Below are positions 43,001 to 50,255 of a stretch of 62,850 nt of DNA, piece after piece. The stretch is from NCBI GenBank assembly GCA_001801685.1, contig MGYJ01000052.1, positions 1-62,850 of the forward strand, given 5' to 3'. The position numbers and the translations under genes were made by a program. Within the stretch, counting starts at the first letter, position 1. Each line of letters begins with the position of its first letter. The notes below the pieces were generated by a model. That model saw only the letters and a program-made list of their open reading frames with translations. It was not told the origin of the DNA and made no database searches. This stretch comes from Gammaproteobacteria bacterium RIFCSPHIGHO2_12_FULL_63_22. GTDB taxonomy: Bacteria > Pseudomonadota > Gammaproteobacteria > Xanthomonadales > Xanthomonadaceae.

Positions 43001-45839
43001 TATCCAGGAGAAGGTCAAGGAGGCGCTGGCCGACTACAACGAAGGCCTGGCCAGCGCCTTCATCGCCAGTGTGGACCGCAGCGAGCTGCCCAAGTGGGTG
43101 GACCGCCTCATGGGCAATGTGGACGCCAGCGCCGTCGAGCGCCTGCAGGCCATCGCAGACTACCCGGCCAAGCTGCTGCAGAGCTTCGGCACCAGCCGCG
43201 ACCAGCTCGCCCAGCTCTACGCTGAGGGCCTTGCCCGTGGCGACACCGCCGCCGCAGGCGAGGCCGTGGCCAACAGCCTGGTGGCCAGCATCGAAGCGAG
43301 CATGCTGGGCAACGCCAGCGCCCAGGTGTTCGACATCGTCAACCAGGGCATCGTCACCCCGATGCTCGACGCCATCGTGCTCGGCCAGAACGTCTCGCAA
43401 GCCCTGTCCGAGGCCAGCATCCAGAAGACCATCGCGCGCGCCAAGGAAACCGCCGCCGCTTTTGCCGAGCTGTGGAACAACGCCGAGTTCACCGCCGCGC
43501 TCGAAGACATCCGCACCACCGTGGGCAGCGCCTTGGGCCAGGCGGGCAGCGCGATGGAATACATCCCGCGCTACACCAGCGCCTTGACCGATGCCGCCGC
43601 CGCTGCCCGCAGTGCCGAGCAAGCCGAGCGCAAACGCATCGCCGCGCTGCACGAGTCCGCGCGCACGATCGTTGAAACCCAGCAGGGCGCGCTCGATGCG
43701 CTCAAGCGCAGCATGCAGGAAGCCGCCATCGTGCAGCGCGGCGGCATGATCGGCTCGCTGGCCGTGACGGCCCAGGAAGCCGAGGCCGCCCAGCAGTTCA
43801 CCACCGCTCTCGGAGACGCCACCGGCGCGCTGGCCGAGCTGGAGAACCTGGGCCTGGCCGATGAGCTGTCGGGCTACACGGCCGAGATCGGCAAGATCGT
43901 GCAGGAAACCAAATCCCTGCTGGCAACCCAAGTCGCCAGCAGCCGCCTCTTGGCTGGCAATGCCCAGGGCGCGCTCGATGCCCTGATGAGCGCCAGCACG
44001 CTGGCGTACAAAGATTTCATGGACGTTGGCGGGCGCGAAGGCTTCAATGCCGGCGCGTTCAATGCCCAGTGGGCAAAGGAGCAGGCCCGTGCGGCGCAGC
44101 AGCTGGGCAACGAGGCCAGCGCCAATGCGCTGCGGGTGCAGGACGTGCGCAGCGTGTTGGGAGCGCTGAGCCAGGAGCTGTACAGCCCCGAATTGCTGCG
44201 CCCGGTGTACCTGGGCATCCGCGATGCCATTGTCGAAGCCAGCGGCACCGTGGGCAGCTACGTCGTGCGCGACTCGGTCGATGCCTTCGCACGCACCCTG
44301 GCCGAGATCCAGAACGTGCAGGGGTACCAGGCATCCGGCCCCGGTCTCGCCAGCGTGTATGCCGCCCAGCGCGGCCTGGCGGCCGCAAGCACCGGGGGCT
44401 TTGCACGGGGGCAGTGGCAGATGGGCGCCGACGTGGTCGCCTACGGCCAGGCACTCGACCGGCTTGATGGGGCGCTGTCCAGCGGCAAAATCACCGCAGG
44501 CGAATACACGGGTGCGCTCACGGCCCTCAACGACGCTGCAGGCGGCGCAGCCGAGCTGCTGGGCGACGTGGCCGCCCAGGCCGACCGGGCCGCGTCCATG
44601 CAGCGCGAGCTGGGCCGTGTGGGGCTGGAGAGCGTCAGCTACTACTTTGGCAGCGTCACCAAGATGGCGGCCGACCTTGCTGCACAGGCCAGCGCGGCGG
44701 CAGAACCTATTGCCTTGGCCACCGAAGCCATTGGCCGCATGAACAGCGTGAGCGCGGCCTTTGGCGACAGTGCACGCGCTGCGATCTCGGGCTATGGCGG
44801 TGATGACCGCGAGTCGCGTTACATGCTCTCGCAGATGCGCCAGGAAGGGTCTTCCACCCGCGACGCCCTGCTGGTGGCCAGCGCCGCAGGCATCGCGGCC
44901 CAGGTGATGACCACAGCCGATGCTGCACGCGTGGCCCAGTCCCTGGCAACGCAGGACGCCTTCGCCGACATGACGGCCGCAGGCATCCGGGACGCCGCCC
45001 TCCTGCTCGACGGTCTCTCGGCCTACGACCCGGCCGCCTTCGAGCGCTCATTCCTGCGCATGAATGCCGCCCTGGCGGCGGGCGACCTGACCGAGCAGCA
45101 GTACACCACGCTCTACAACAAGGCACTCGACGTGTTCGAGGGCGCCGATGAAGCCGCGCGCGACCTTGCGGACTCGTTCAAGCGCGTCACCGAGTCCGCC
45201 ATCGACCTGGCCGACGCGCTGCTGCGCGACAACGGCGTCAACACCTTGACGGCGGGCCAGACCCTGGAAGAGATGCAGCGGCAGTACGCCGAATCGCTGG
45301 CTGGTGCTCAGGCAAACGAAGCCGGTGCCTACAGCAAGTACGAGGCCGTCACGCGGGCCATGCTGGACCGCAACCTGTATGCCACGACGGCCGACTACGA
45401 AGCCGCGTTCGCCACGGCTGTGCGCGATTCGCGCCTGCTCGGCGCCATGCAGACCGCCCAGCCTGGCGCCGCTGCCGCCGAGGAAGAGGCCAAGCGCCTG
45501 CGCCTGGTCGGCGTGCCCGCGTTCGACGTGGGCACGAACTACCTGCCCAGCGACATGCTGGCCCTGGTGCACCAGGGCGAGCGCATCGTGCCCGCAGCAG
45601 ACAACCGCGAACTGATGCGCCTGGTGGGCGGCGGCGCGGTCGGCAATGAGCAGGTACTCGAACTGTTGCGCCGCATCCTCCAAGCCATCGAGAGCCAGGA
45701 TGGCGGGGGCAGTGCCGCCGGTGGGCACCCGCTGGAGCGCACGCTCGGCTCCATCCGCCGGGACATCTCCGACATGCTCAACGGCGGCCTGGACGTGGTC
45801 GTCAAGAACGTGGTGCAGACCACGGCAGCGGGGGCCTGA
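40011..45839 (+). CDS. Tail tape measure protein
   Basis: A 1,942-residue protein, the largest in the phage. The N-terminal third has the tape-measure domain (FDASASAQRLSTQLNFATSG, QMMSKGVVSAEEFRGQLGER). Central coiled-coil and Gly/Ala-rich hydrophobic segments follow, and a C-terminal end contains the common VPAFDVGTNYLPSDMLALVH motif. It sets tail length and helps DNA entry. At about 0.15 nm per residue the tail could be up to roughly 290 nm, long for a 38.6-kb phage. A very long antisense open frame is a codon-bias artefact. Confidence 0.95.
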   Translation: MAIINTVAIKLFLDGVPGVQAGLNNVKGGLGQVGQQAGAASGGADRLSAALGRVAHYGLAGGGLYALVRTAQGVGTALFDASASAQRLSTQLNFATSGRGAQEMAFVSGVAQRLGLELQSTAQAYAGFASAARGTALEGAGARQVFEGIAKASAVMGLSTEQSSGALLAVQQMMSKGVVSAEEFRGQLGERMPIALQAGANALGVTTAEFSKLLETGQIVAQDFLPKFSAAITEMLGDSVEQAANRLDASTARMGNAWDRLKRTVGDSGVSQAIANEATGIGNYLTSITDAMDRAKASGAGMSQQLLTGLGQVIARAPFDALSTAGNLLNGTLNTLSLGALDLNTRINLLPAALDTSAQQALALGRDLVAAEAELKRLKDSGADTAPNFYVRNSYFEALKLTKELRAAKQAQDALKNAASGTGGGRGTVNPATVGELAAQQARLKADADAFLLKQSGVPDSYLKDMTELIRLNQAGAIVGQAYTQALARQQAVLLKKTDTTQGAVAAQKTLQSAYESFLTGLHQKLAAQQQELATGAKVSEADQLRIRLQEMLGTSLKGLGAEQRKVLELGLQELAVGEKLAQQYRQASELANARADARRQESQGIAQWLAEQEAAAQKGLADVRQRINALTMEEDAARLAASTNVSLAEAVELVAIARLQEAQAAKFHEGSEGWKAIEREIAARRELLGLVRGKETREGIKKTADEAEKELKRVTEQYEQGLTNAAMQGGKSLREYIRGMLRTTAFRIVLDPIMKPLAGFLAGATGTGSAAASQGGGVMGTANLLSSAYSALTTGVSSSIAAGFAKLAGSSFGQAIGLSNPGAIVGNNPSAFVPAGGQLTELGQSLSTGLGMLGNGLAGYGISSAISNGYTTGGNTVNVLSGIASAFFGPLAGVVGGLINRAFGRKLKDTGIEGTIGGSAGFEGNSYQFYKGGWLRSDKTVRGDLDAGVDKSLDTAVKQMQLSMAGLATSIGAPTEAISSFSQAIKVSFNGLDEAGIQEKVKEALADYNEGLASAFIASVDRSELPKWVDRLMGNVDASAVERLQAIADYPAKLLQSFGTSRDQLAQLYAEGLARGDTAAAGEAVANSLVASIEASMLGNASAQVFDIVNQGIVTPMLDAIVLGQNVSQALSEASIQKTIARAKETAAAFAELWNNAEFTAALEDIRTTVGSALGQAGSAMEYIPRYTSALTDAAAAARSAEQAERKRIAALHESARTIVETQQGALDALKRSMQEAAIVQRGGMIGSLAVTAQEAEAAQQFTTALGDATGALAELENLGLADELSGYTAEIGKIVQETKSLLATQVASSRLLAGNAQGALDALMSASTLAYKDFMDVGGREGFNAGAFNAQWAKEQARAAQQLGNEASANALRVQDVRSVLGALSQELYSPELLRPVYLGIRDAIVEASGTVGSYVVRDSVDAFARTLAEIQNVQGYQASGPGLASVYAAQRGLAAASTGGFARGQWQMGADVVAYGQALDRLDGALSSGKITAGEYTGALTALNDAAGGAAELLGDVAAQADRAASMQRELGRVGLESVSYYFGSVTKMAADLAAQASAAAEPIALATEAIGRMNSVSAAFGDSARAAISGYGGDDRESRYMLSQMRQEGSSTRDALLVASAAGIAAQVMTTADAARVAQSLATQDAFADMTAAGIRDAALLLDGLSAYDPAAFERSFLRMNAALAAGDLTEQQYTTLYNKALDVFEGADEAARDLADSFKRVTESAIDLADALLRDNGVNTLTAGQTLEEMQRQYAESLAGAQANEAGAYSKYEAVTRAMLDRNLYATTADYEAAFATAVRDSRLLGAMQTAQPGAAAAEEEAKRLRLVGVPAFDVGTNYLPSDMLALVHQGERIVPAADNRELMRLVGGGAVGNEQVLELLRRILQAIESQDGGGSAAGGHPLERTLGSIRRDISDMLNGGLDVVVKNVVQTTAAGA

Positions 45840-45840
45840 G

Positions 45841-46731
45841 ATGCAATACGTCTGGCCCATTGCCCTGACCGACGCCGAGATCGTCTCGCTGCCCGAGGCG
45901 GAAACCCAGCCGCTGTACGCCGCTGGCACGACCTACGCGTTTGATGCCATGGTGCGCCACCAGCACCAGCTCTACAAGAGCCTGCAGGCCGGGAACCTGG
46001 GCCATACGCCTGGTGCTGTCGGCTCCACGGAATGGTGGCTCCCGCAAGGCCCGACGAATGGCTATGCGCTGCTCGACGGCAAACTGTCGACCGCCACAGT
46101 GCGCGTGGGCGGCATCACCCTGGTCGCCGAGCCCGCCAGCGGCGTCACGGGCCTGGTGCTGCTGCGCTGCGCGGGCGCCACGGCCGTGCATGTGACCGTG
46201 ACGCTGGGCGCGATCACGCTCTACGACCTCAGCTTCGACATGCTCGACAGCGGCGAGATCGGCGACTGGTGGGATTACTACTACGGGGAATGGAACGAGC
46301 GCTCGGAGCTGGTGCTGACCGATCTGCCCGGCATTCCTGGCGCGCGCATCACCGTGAACGTGCAGGGCAGCGGCAGCGTGTCGCTGGGCATGCTGGTGCT
46401 GGGCCAGGTGGTGGACCTGGGCGAGGCGCAGTGGTCTCCCGAGATCGGCGCCGACGACTTCTCGCGCGTGGACGCCGACCCGCTGGGGGAGACCGAAATC
46501 ACCAAGCGCGGCTACGCCAAGACCTTCAGCGTGACCTGCGAAGCGCCCCTCGCGCAGCTCGACCGCATCGCCCGCGCCCTCACGCGGGTGCTGTCGGTGC
46601 CCGTGGTCTGGATTGCCGCAGGCGGGCGTTTCGACGCCCTCATCGTCTACGGCCTCGGGTCGTGGCGGCTGCGCCCCGCGAACGCAAAGAAGCTCTACGG
46701 ACAGCTCGACATCAAAGGATTCAAACAATGA
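45841..46731 (+). CDS. Distal tail/baseplate protein
   Basis: A 296-residue protein starting MQYVWPIALTDAEIVSLPEA. An N-terminal section (YAFDAMVRHQHQLYKSLQAG, then NLGHTP and TEWWLP) resembles small carbohydrate-binding modules of phage tails. The rest is beta-rich, with GEIGDWWDYYYGEW and ERSELVLTDLPGIPGARI. It lies 1 bp after the tape measure gene, where distal tail proteins are encoded. Exact family not recognised. Confidence 0.68.
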   Translation: MQYVWPIALTDAEIVSLPEAETQPLYAAGTTYAFDAMVRHQHQLYKSLQAGNLGHTPGAVGSTEWWLPQGPTNGYALLDGKLSTATVRVGGITLVAEPASGVTGLVLLRCAGATAVHVTVTLGAITLYDLSFDMLDSGEIGDWWDYYYGEWNERSELVLTDLPGIPGARITVNVQGSGSVSLGMLVLGQVVDLGEAQWSPEIGADDFSRVDADPLGETEITKRGYAKTFSVTCEAPLAQLDRIARALTRVLSVPVVWIAAGGRFDALIVYGLGSWRLRPANAKKLYGQLDIKGFKQ

Positions 46732-47618
46732 GCTACACCATCACCCTGCGCCCCGTGGCGCCCGACATTCCCGATCCGTTGGACCGGGCCACCTTCCGGC
46801 AGCGTGCCTTCCCCTGGAACCAGTGGCAGAAGGCCGACAGCATCGCGGCCAACACCCAGATCACGCAGATCGCGGGCATGGCCGACGATGCCGCCTACGC
46901 CGCAACGCTGGCGACCACGGCCAAGGGCCAGGCCGAGACGGCCGCCAGCGCGGCCAGCGCCCAGGCCGCCACTGCTGCAGGGCATGCCGCCAGCGCCCAG
47001 GCCAATGCGGATGCGTTGGCAGGCGCCACGGTGAACCTGGCCATCCCTTCGATGGAGGATGTGGCCGACCCGCAGGGCGACCTGCAGGGATCACCCAGTT
47101 ACACCTTGCCCGCCAGCGCCGATGGCGCCATGCGCGTGCTGGAGCGCCTGGGGCTGTTCGTCTACCGCGCAGCGGCCACGGACCCGGCTGATGGTGAGAC
47201 CTGCATCGCTCCATCGACCGGTGTAGGCCGCTGGCTGCTGCAGCTGCCCTCGTTCGAGTTCGTGATGGGTCGCCTGGCCGGGGTGGAGCTGGCCTGGCTC
47301 GATGGCCGCCTGCGCACGGCCGAGGCGCAACTTGCCAGCGCCAACATGCGCGCACTGCATGCCTCGGCATCGCTGGACTTCCCGAGCATTGCGGCCACCA
47401 CCGGCACGGCCACGCTGACGGTTTCCGTGCCAGGTGCATCGGCGGGGGACCGTGTCGCTCTCGCGCCGCCTGCGGTGCTTCCTGCCGGGCTGATTCCGAT
47501 GGCTGCCGTCACGGCGGCCGACACCGTGAGCCTGACCCTCTTGAACCACACGGCGGCCGCCATTGACCCGGCCGCTATGACCTGGGGCGTGACCGTCCTC
47601 AAAGCCAACTGGAGCTGA
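46728..47618 (+). CDS. Tail fibre-like protein with Ala-rich coiled section
   Basis: A 296-residue protein with a globular N-terminus (PVAPDIPDPLDRATFRQRAF), an Ala/Gln heptad-like segment (about 55-100) suited to a trimeric stalk, and a beta-rich C-terminus. ATGA overlap with the gene before. It probably links baseplate and receptor-binding protein; assignment is by position and composition. Confidence 0.68.
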   Translation: MSYTITLRPVAPDIPDPLDRATFRQRAFPWNQWQKADSIAANTQITQIAGMADDAAYAATLATTAKGQAETAASAASAQAATAAGHAASAQANADALAGATVNLAIPSMEDVADPQGDLQGSPSYTLPASADGAMRVLERLGLFVYRAAATDPADGETCIAPSTGVGRWLLQLPSFEFVMGRLAGVELAWLDGRLRTAEAQLASANMRALHASASLDFPSIAATTGTATLTVSVPGASAGDRVALAPPAVLPAGLIPMAAVTAADTVSLTLLNHTAAAIDPAAMTWGVTVLKANWS

Positions 47619-47621
47619 CCC

Positions 47622-48623
47622 ATGTACATCAAGGCTGATCGCATTCTTTCGGGCATCACGGGCGGGGCCATCAACAGCGCCCAACTGCAGGCGCTGCTGG
47701 CCGACCCCGGCTACCTCGGGGCGTTTCGCTCGGGCATTCTCTACAGCCCGCCCCGGCGTGACGTGCTGCTCGCTTCGCCCCAGGCGGCTGCGGTGGTGGC
47801 GGGCTCTGCCCTGGCCGTGGCTGAACTGCTGGGTAAAAGCTCGCTACTCACGGCGGTGCTGGCCGACAGCAGTTGGTTCGCCGCGCTGGTGTGCAGCCCC
47901 ACTGCCGTACCGTTGGTCTATGCCAGCGCGACCGGCATCGCTACTCTCTTTGGCGCCGACCGCAAGGCGGTGTTTGCACCGCACGCCGCACAGATGACCC
48001 TCAGCGGGTCGGAGGTGACCGCCTGGCGCGACTATGTCGGTGCCACTCAGCTATGGGGTGGTGCCGCAGGCGCGCGGCCGACGTTCGACGGACCGGCCCC
48101 CAATGGCTTTACATCGGTGGCGTTTGATGGGGTCAACGACGCTCTGAGTGCTGGCCCATCCGGGCTATTTGCAGCGGCAGCAACAACATTCTATGTGGTG
48201 GTGCGGCCGACGACGATGACGTCCGACCGTGTCTGGATCGCTGAAGGCGGCGCAGGGGGCGGGTACATCGGCTCCAGCGGAACCGGAGGCGTTTTGCAGG
48301 CGTATTCCGGTGGCACTTATAACTTTGCTGCCCCGCATGTGCCCACCGCGAACACCTGGCAGCTTTACCGACTGCGCAAGGACAGCGGCAGCTTGTACAT
48401 CAAGCGCAACAGCTCGGCGGAGGTGTCGGCTGGAGCGATGACTTTCAACGCTGGGGCGCAACCACTGATTGTGGGTCACCGTCTCAACGGAAGTTCGGTG
48501 CCTGAGCGCTTCTTTGCGGGCCAGATCGCCGAGATCGTCAACCTGGGCAAGTCAGCGGGCGATGCGGACGCCGACAACATCCGCATCACAGAGCTGCTGC
48601 GCAGCAAGTACGCCCTCTGGTAA
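47622..48623 (+). CDS. Receptor-binding tail protein with LamG/concanavalin-like domain
   Basis: A 333-residue protein. The first 110 residues are helical and Ala-rich; the C-terminal 210 residues form a jelly-roll pattern (SVAFDGVNDALSAG ... TTFYVVVRPTTMTSDRVWIA ... GQIAEIVNLGKSAGDADADN), as in LamG/concanavalin lectin-like folds of phage spikes. It is the likely host-recognition protein. Its position near the end of the tail operon fits. Confidence 0.72.
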   Translation: MYIKADRILSGITGGAINSAQLQALLADPGYLGAFRSGILYSPPRRDVLLASPQAAAVVAGSALAVAELLGKSSLLTAVLADSSWFAALVCSPTAVPLVYASATGIATLFGADRKAVFAPHAAQMTLSGSEVTAWRDYVGATQLWGGAAGARPTFDGPAPNGFTSVAFDGVNDALSAGPSGLFAAAATTFYVVVRPTTMTSDRVWIAEGGAGGGYIGSSGTGGVLQAYSGGTYNFAAPHVPTANTWQLYRLRKDSGSLYIKRNSSAEVSAGAMTFNAGAQPLIVGHRLNGSSVPERFFAGQIAEIVNLGKSAGDADADNIRITELLRSKYALW

Positions 48624-48633
48624 GGAGCACGCC

Positions 48634-49056
48634 GTGAACATGAACTTCGACGTGTACCAGGGCGAGACCCTGATCTATTCGACCGACGCACCTGCGCACC
48701 AGGTGGCGTTGCGCGAGGGTGAGGGCGTGGCCGAGCATGGCAGCGCTGCGATCCTTTCGCCCGAGGCCTGGGCCGCGCTGCAGGCGGCGAGCCAGGCCCA
48801 GGCCGATGCGCCAAAGTCCGCCACCCGCGCTCAGGGCAAGGCCGCACTGATCCAGGCGGGCTACTGGCAGGGCGTGCTGGCGTTCGTGGCCTCCATTGGG
48901 GATGAGACCCAACGGGCACTGGCTGAGGTGGCGTTGCATGACACCCAGGAGTGGCAGCGCAGCAGCCCGTTCTTGAATGCCGCCGCTGCGGGCCTGGGCA
49001 TCACCGACGAGCAGCTCGATGCGCTGTTTGTCGCTGCGAGGGAGATACAGCTTTAA
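48634..49056 (+). CDS. Small tail fibre-associated protein
   Basis: A 140-residue protein from GTG 48634 with AAGGAG six bases upstream. It has a beta-rich start (FDVYQGETLIYSTDAPAHQVALREG) and a helical C-terminus (GKAALIQAGYWQGVLAFVAS; LGITDEQLDALFVAAREIQL). Such proteins may be fibre assembly factors. ATG 48640 is the alternative start, with poorer spacing. Function not certain. Confidence 0.66.
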   Translation: MNMNFDVYQGETLIYSTDAPAHQVALREGEGVAEHGSAAILSPEAWAALQAASQAQADAPKSATRAQGKAALIQAGYWQGVLAFVASIGDETQRALAEVALHDTQEWQRSSPFLNAAAAGLGITDEQLDALFVAAREIQL

Positions 49057-49203
49057 AGAAAAAAGACGGGCGACCCCTGCCGGTGCGCGAACACCGGCAA
49101 CAGCCCCAACCTGCAGATCAAACCTGCAAGCCGGCAAGGCCCGCCACCCTGTACAGAGTGCGGCGAGTCTATCGGAAGTTTCACCCATGGAAACAGGCTT
49201 GCA

Positions 49204-49410
49204 ATGGAAGAAATCAGATGTGGCGCATGCCGCCGTAAGTTGGCCGAGGGCATCTACATCGCCCTCACTATCAAGTGCCCCCGCTGCGGGGCCATCAATT
49301 CATTGAGGGCCGCGAGCCCCCCACTAGAGCGCCAGGGAGCGTCGGTAAATGGACTACACCATGACGACGCCCATCATTCCCTGGATCGGCGGCAAGCGCC
49401 GCCTCGTTGA
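49204..49410 (+). CDS. com: Com-like zinc-finger translational regulator
   Basis: A 68-residue protein: MEEIRCGACRRKLAEGIYIA then TIKCPRCGAINSLRA, a four-cysteine zinc ribbon exactly as in Mu Com. Mu Com opens an mRNA stem-loop to allow translation of the overlapping mom gene. Here the overlapping gene (from 49349) is an adenine methylase. The C-terminal tail is encoded by the overlap. An in-frame Cys-rich stretch lies upstream without a usual start codon. Confidence 0.87.
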   Translation: MEEIRCGACRRKLAEGIYIALTIKCPRCGAINSLRAASPPLERQGASVNGLHHDDAHHSLDRRQAPPR

Positions 49411-50152
49411 CCTGCTGCTGAGCAGGTTTCCCCCTCATAGCTGCTACGTCGAGGTGTTCGCAGGTGGCGCTGCCGTGTTCTTCGCCCGGCATCCTGCCGA
49501 CGTCGAGGTGCTGAACGACGTCAACGGCGACCTGGTCAACCTCTACCGGGTGGTGACCCACCACCTGGAAGAGTTCGTCCGCCAGTTCAAATGGGCGCTC
49601 ACCAGCCGCCAGGTGTTCAAGTGGCTGCAGGAAACCCGGCCGGAAACGCTCACCGACGTGCAGCGTGCGGCCCGCTTCTTCTACCTCCAGCAGCAGAGCT
49701 TCGGCGGCAAGGTGGCCGGGCAGACCTTCGGCACCGCCACCACGGCGCCAGCGATCAACCTCCTGCGGATCGAGGAGAACCTGTCGGCCGCGCACCTGCG
49801 CCTGGCGTCGGGCACCTACATCGAGAACCTCGATTGGGCGGCTTGCATCGACCGCTACGACCGGCCGCACACGCTGTTCTACCTCGACCCCCCTTATTGG
49901 GAGACGGAAGGCTATGGGGTGCCGTTCCCCTGGGAGCAGTACGTGGCCATGGCAGCAAAGCTCAAGGCCATCAATGGCAAAGCAGTGGTGAGCATCAATG
50001 ACCACCCGGCGATCAGGGAGTGCTTCGCGGGGTTCGATATGGAGGCGCTGAAGCTGGACTACACCGTTGGCGGCGGAGCGAAGCGGGTAGAGCGTGGGGA
50101 ACTGGTGATCTACAGCTGGGACCGCCAGGCCGAGCCTGCGGGGTTGTTCTAA
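49349..50152 (+). CDS. Dam-type DNA N6-adenine methyltransferase (D12 class)
   Basis: A 267-residue enzyme with the SAM-binding motif IPWIGGKRRLVDLLL, YVEVFAGGAAVFF and the catalytic DPPYWET motif (about 190). D12-class enzymes methylate adenine N6, often in GATC; specificity is not deducible. It stands where mom lies in Mu and overlaps com by 62 bp, so it is probably under Com translational control and protects phage DNA from host restriction. ATG 49361 is an alternative start. Confidence 0.9.
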   Translation: MDYTMTTPIIPWIGGKRRLVDLLLSRFPPHSCYVEVFAGGAAVFFARHPADVEVLNDVNGDLVNLYRVVTHHLEEFVRQFKWALTSRQVFKWLQETRPETLTDVQRAARFFYLQQQSFGGKVAGQTFGTATTAPAINLLRIEENLSAAHLRLASGTYIENLDWAACIDRYDRPHTLFYLDPPYWETEGYGVPFPWEQYVAMAAKLKAINGKAVVSINDHPAIRECFAGFDMEALKLDYTVGGGAKRVERGELVIYSWDRQAEPAGLF

Positions 50153-50205
50153 TCGTGTTGTCTGTAGTGCAATTTCGTTTCACCAGAGACAATTCACGCA
50201 TCAAC

Positions 50206-50240
50206 CATTTATCGCAACGCTGCAGGCGCATTTATCGCGC
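50206..50240 (-). promoter_or_regulatory. Right-end transposase binding sites (candidate)
   Basis: CATTTATCGC occurs at 50206-50215 and, as CATTTATCGCGC, at 50229-50240. These are inverted copies of the GCGCGATAAATG site at the left end. They lie within 45 bp of the prophage right terminus. Confidence 0.6.
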
Positions 50241-50249
50241 CGCGCTTCA

Positions 50250-50255
50250 CCTTGC
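50250..50255 (+). repeat. Right copy of 6-bp target duplication (CCTTGC)
   Basis: It follows the prophage right terminus GCGCTTCA (ending 50249) and equals 11610-11615. Confidence 0.9.

Larger units (their letters stand above)
11616..50249. mobile_element. Mu-like transposable prophage with siphovirus-type tail genes
   Basis: The 38,634-bp element begins with TG (11616) and ends with CA (50249), as Mu-type transposons do. It is flanked by CCTTGC duplications and carries inverted GCGATAAATG sites near both ends. Contents: c repressor, Ner-like protein, DDE transposase, AAA target-selection ATPase, GemA, Mor, lysis genes, terminase, portal, capsid, tail tube, G/GT chaperones, a long tape measure, fibres, Com and an adenine methylase. 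There is no contractile sheath gene, so the particle should be a siphovirus (B3/D3112-like). All expected modules appear intact. Confidence 0.96.

Noticed and set aside
41019-43931. 970-codon open frame antisense to the tape measure gene
   Set aside because: It is a GC-rich codon-bias shadow with His/Gln/Gly-rich, family-less translation; the plus strand has clear tape-measure motifs.
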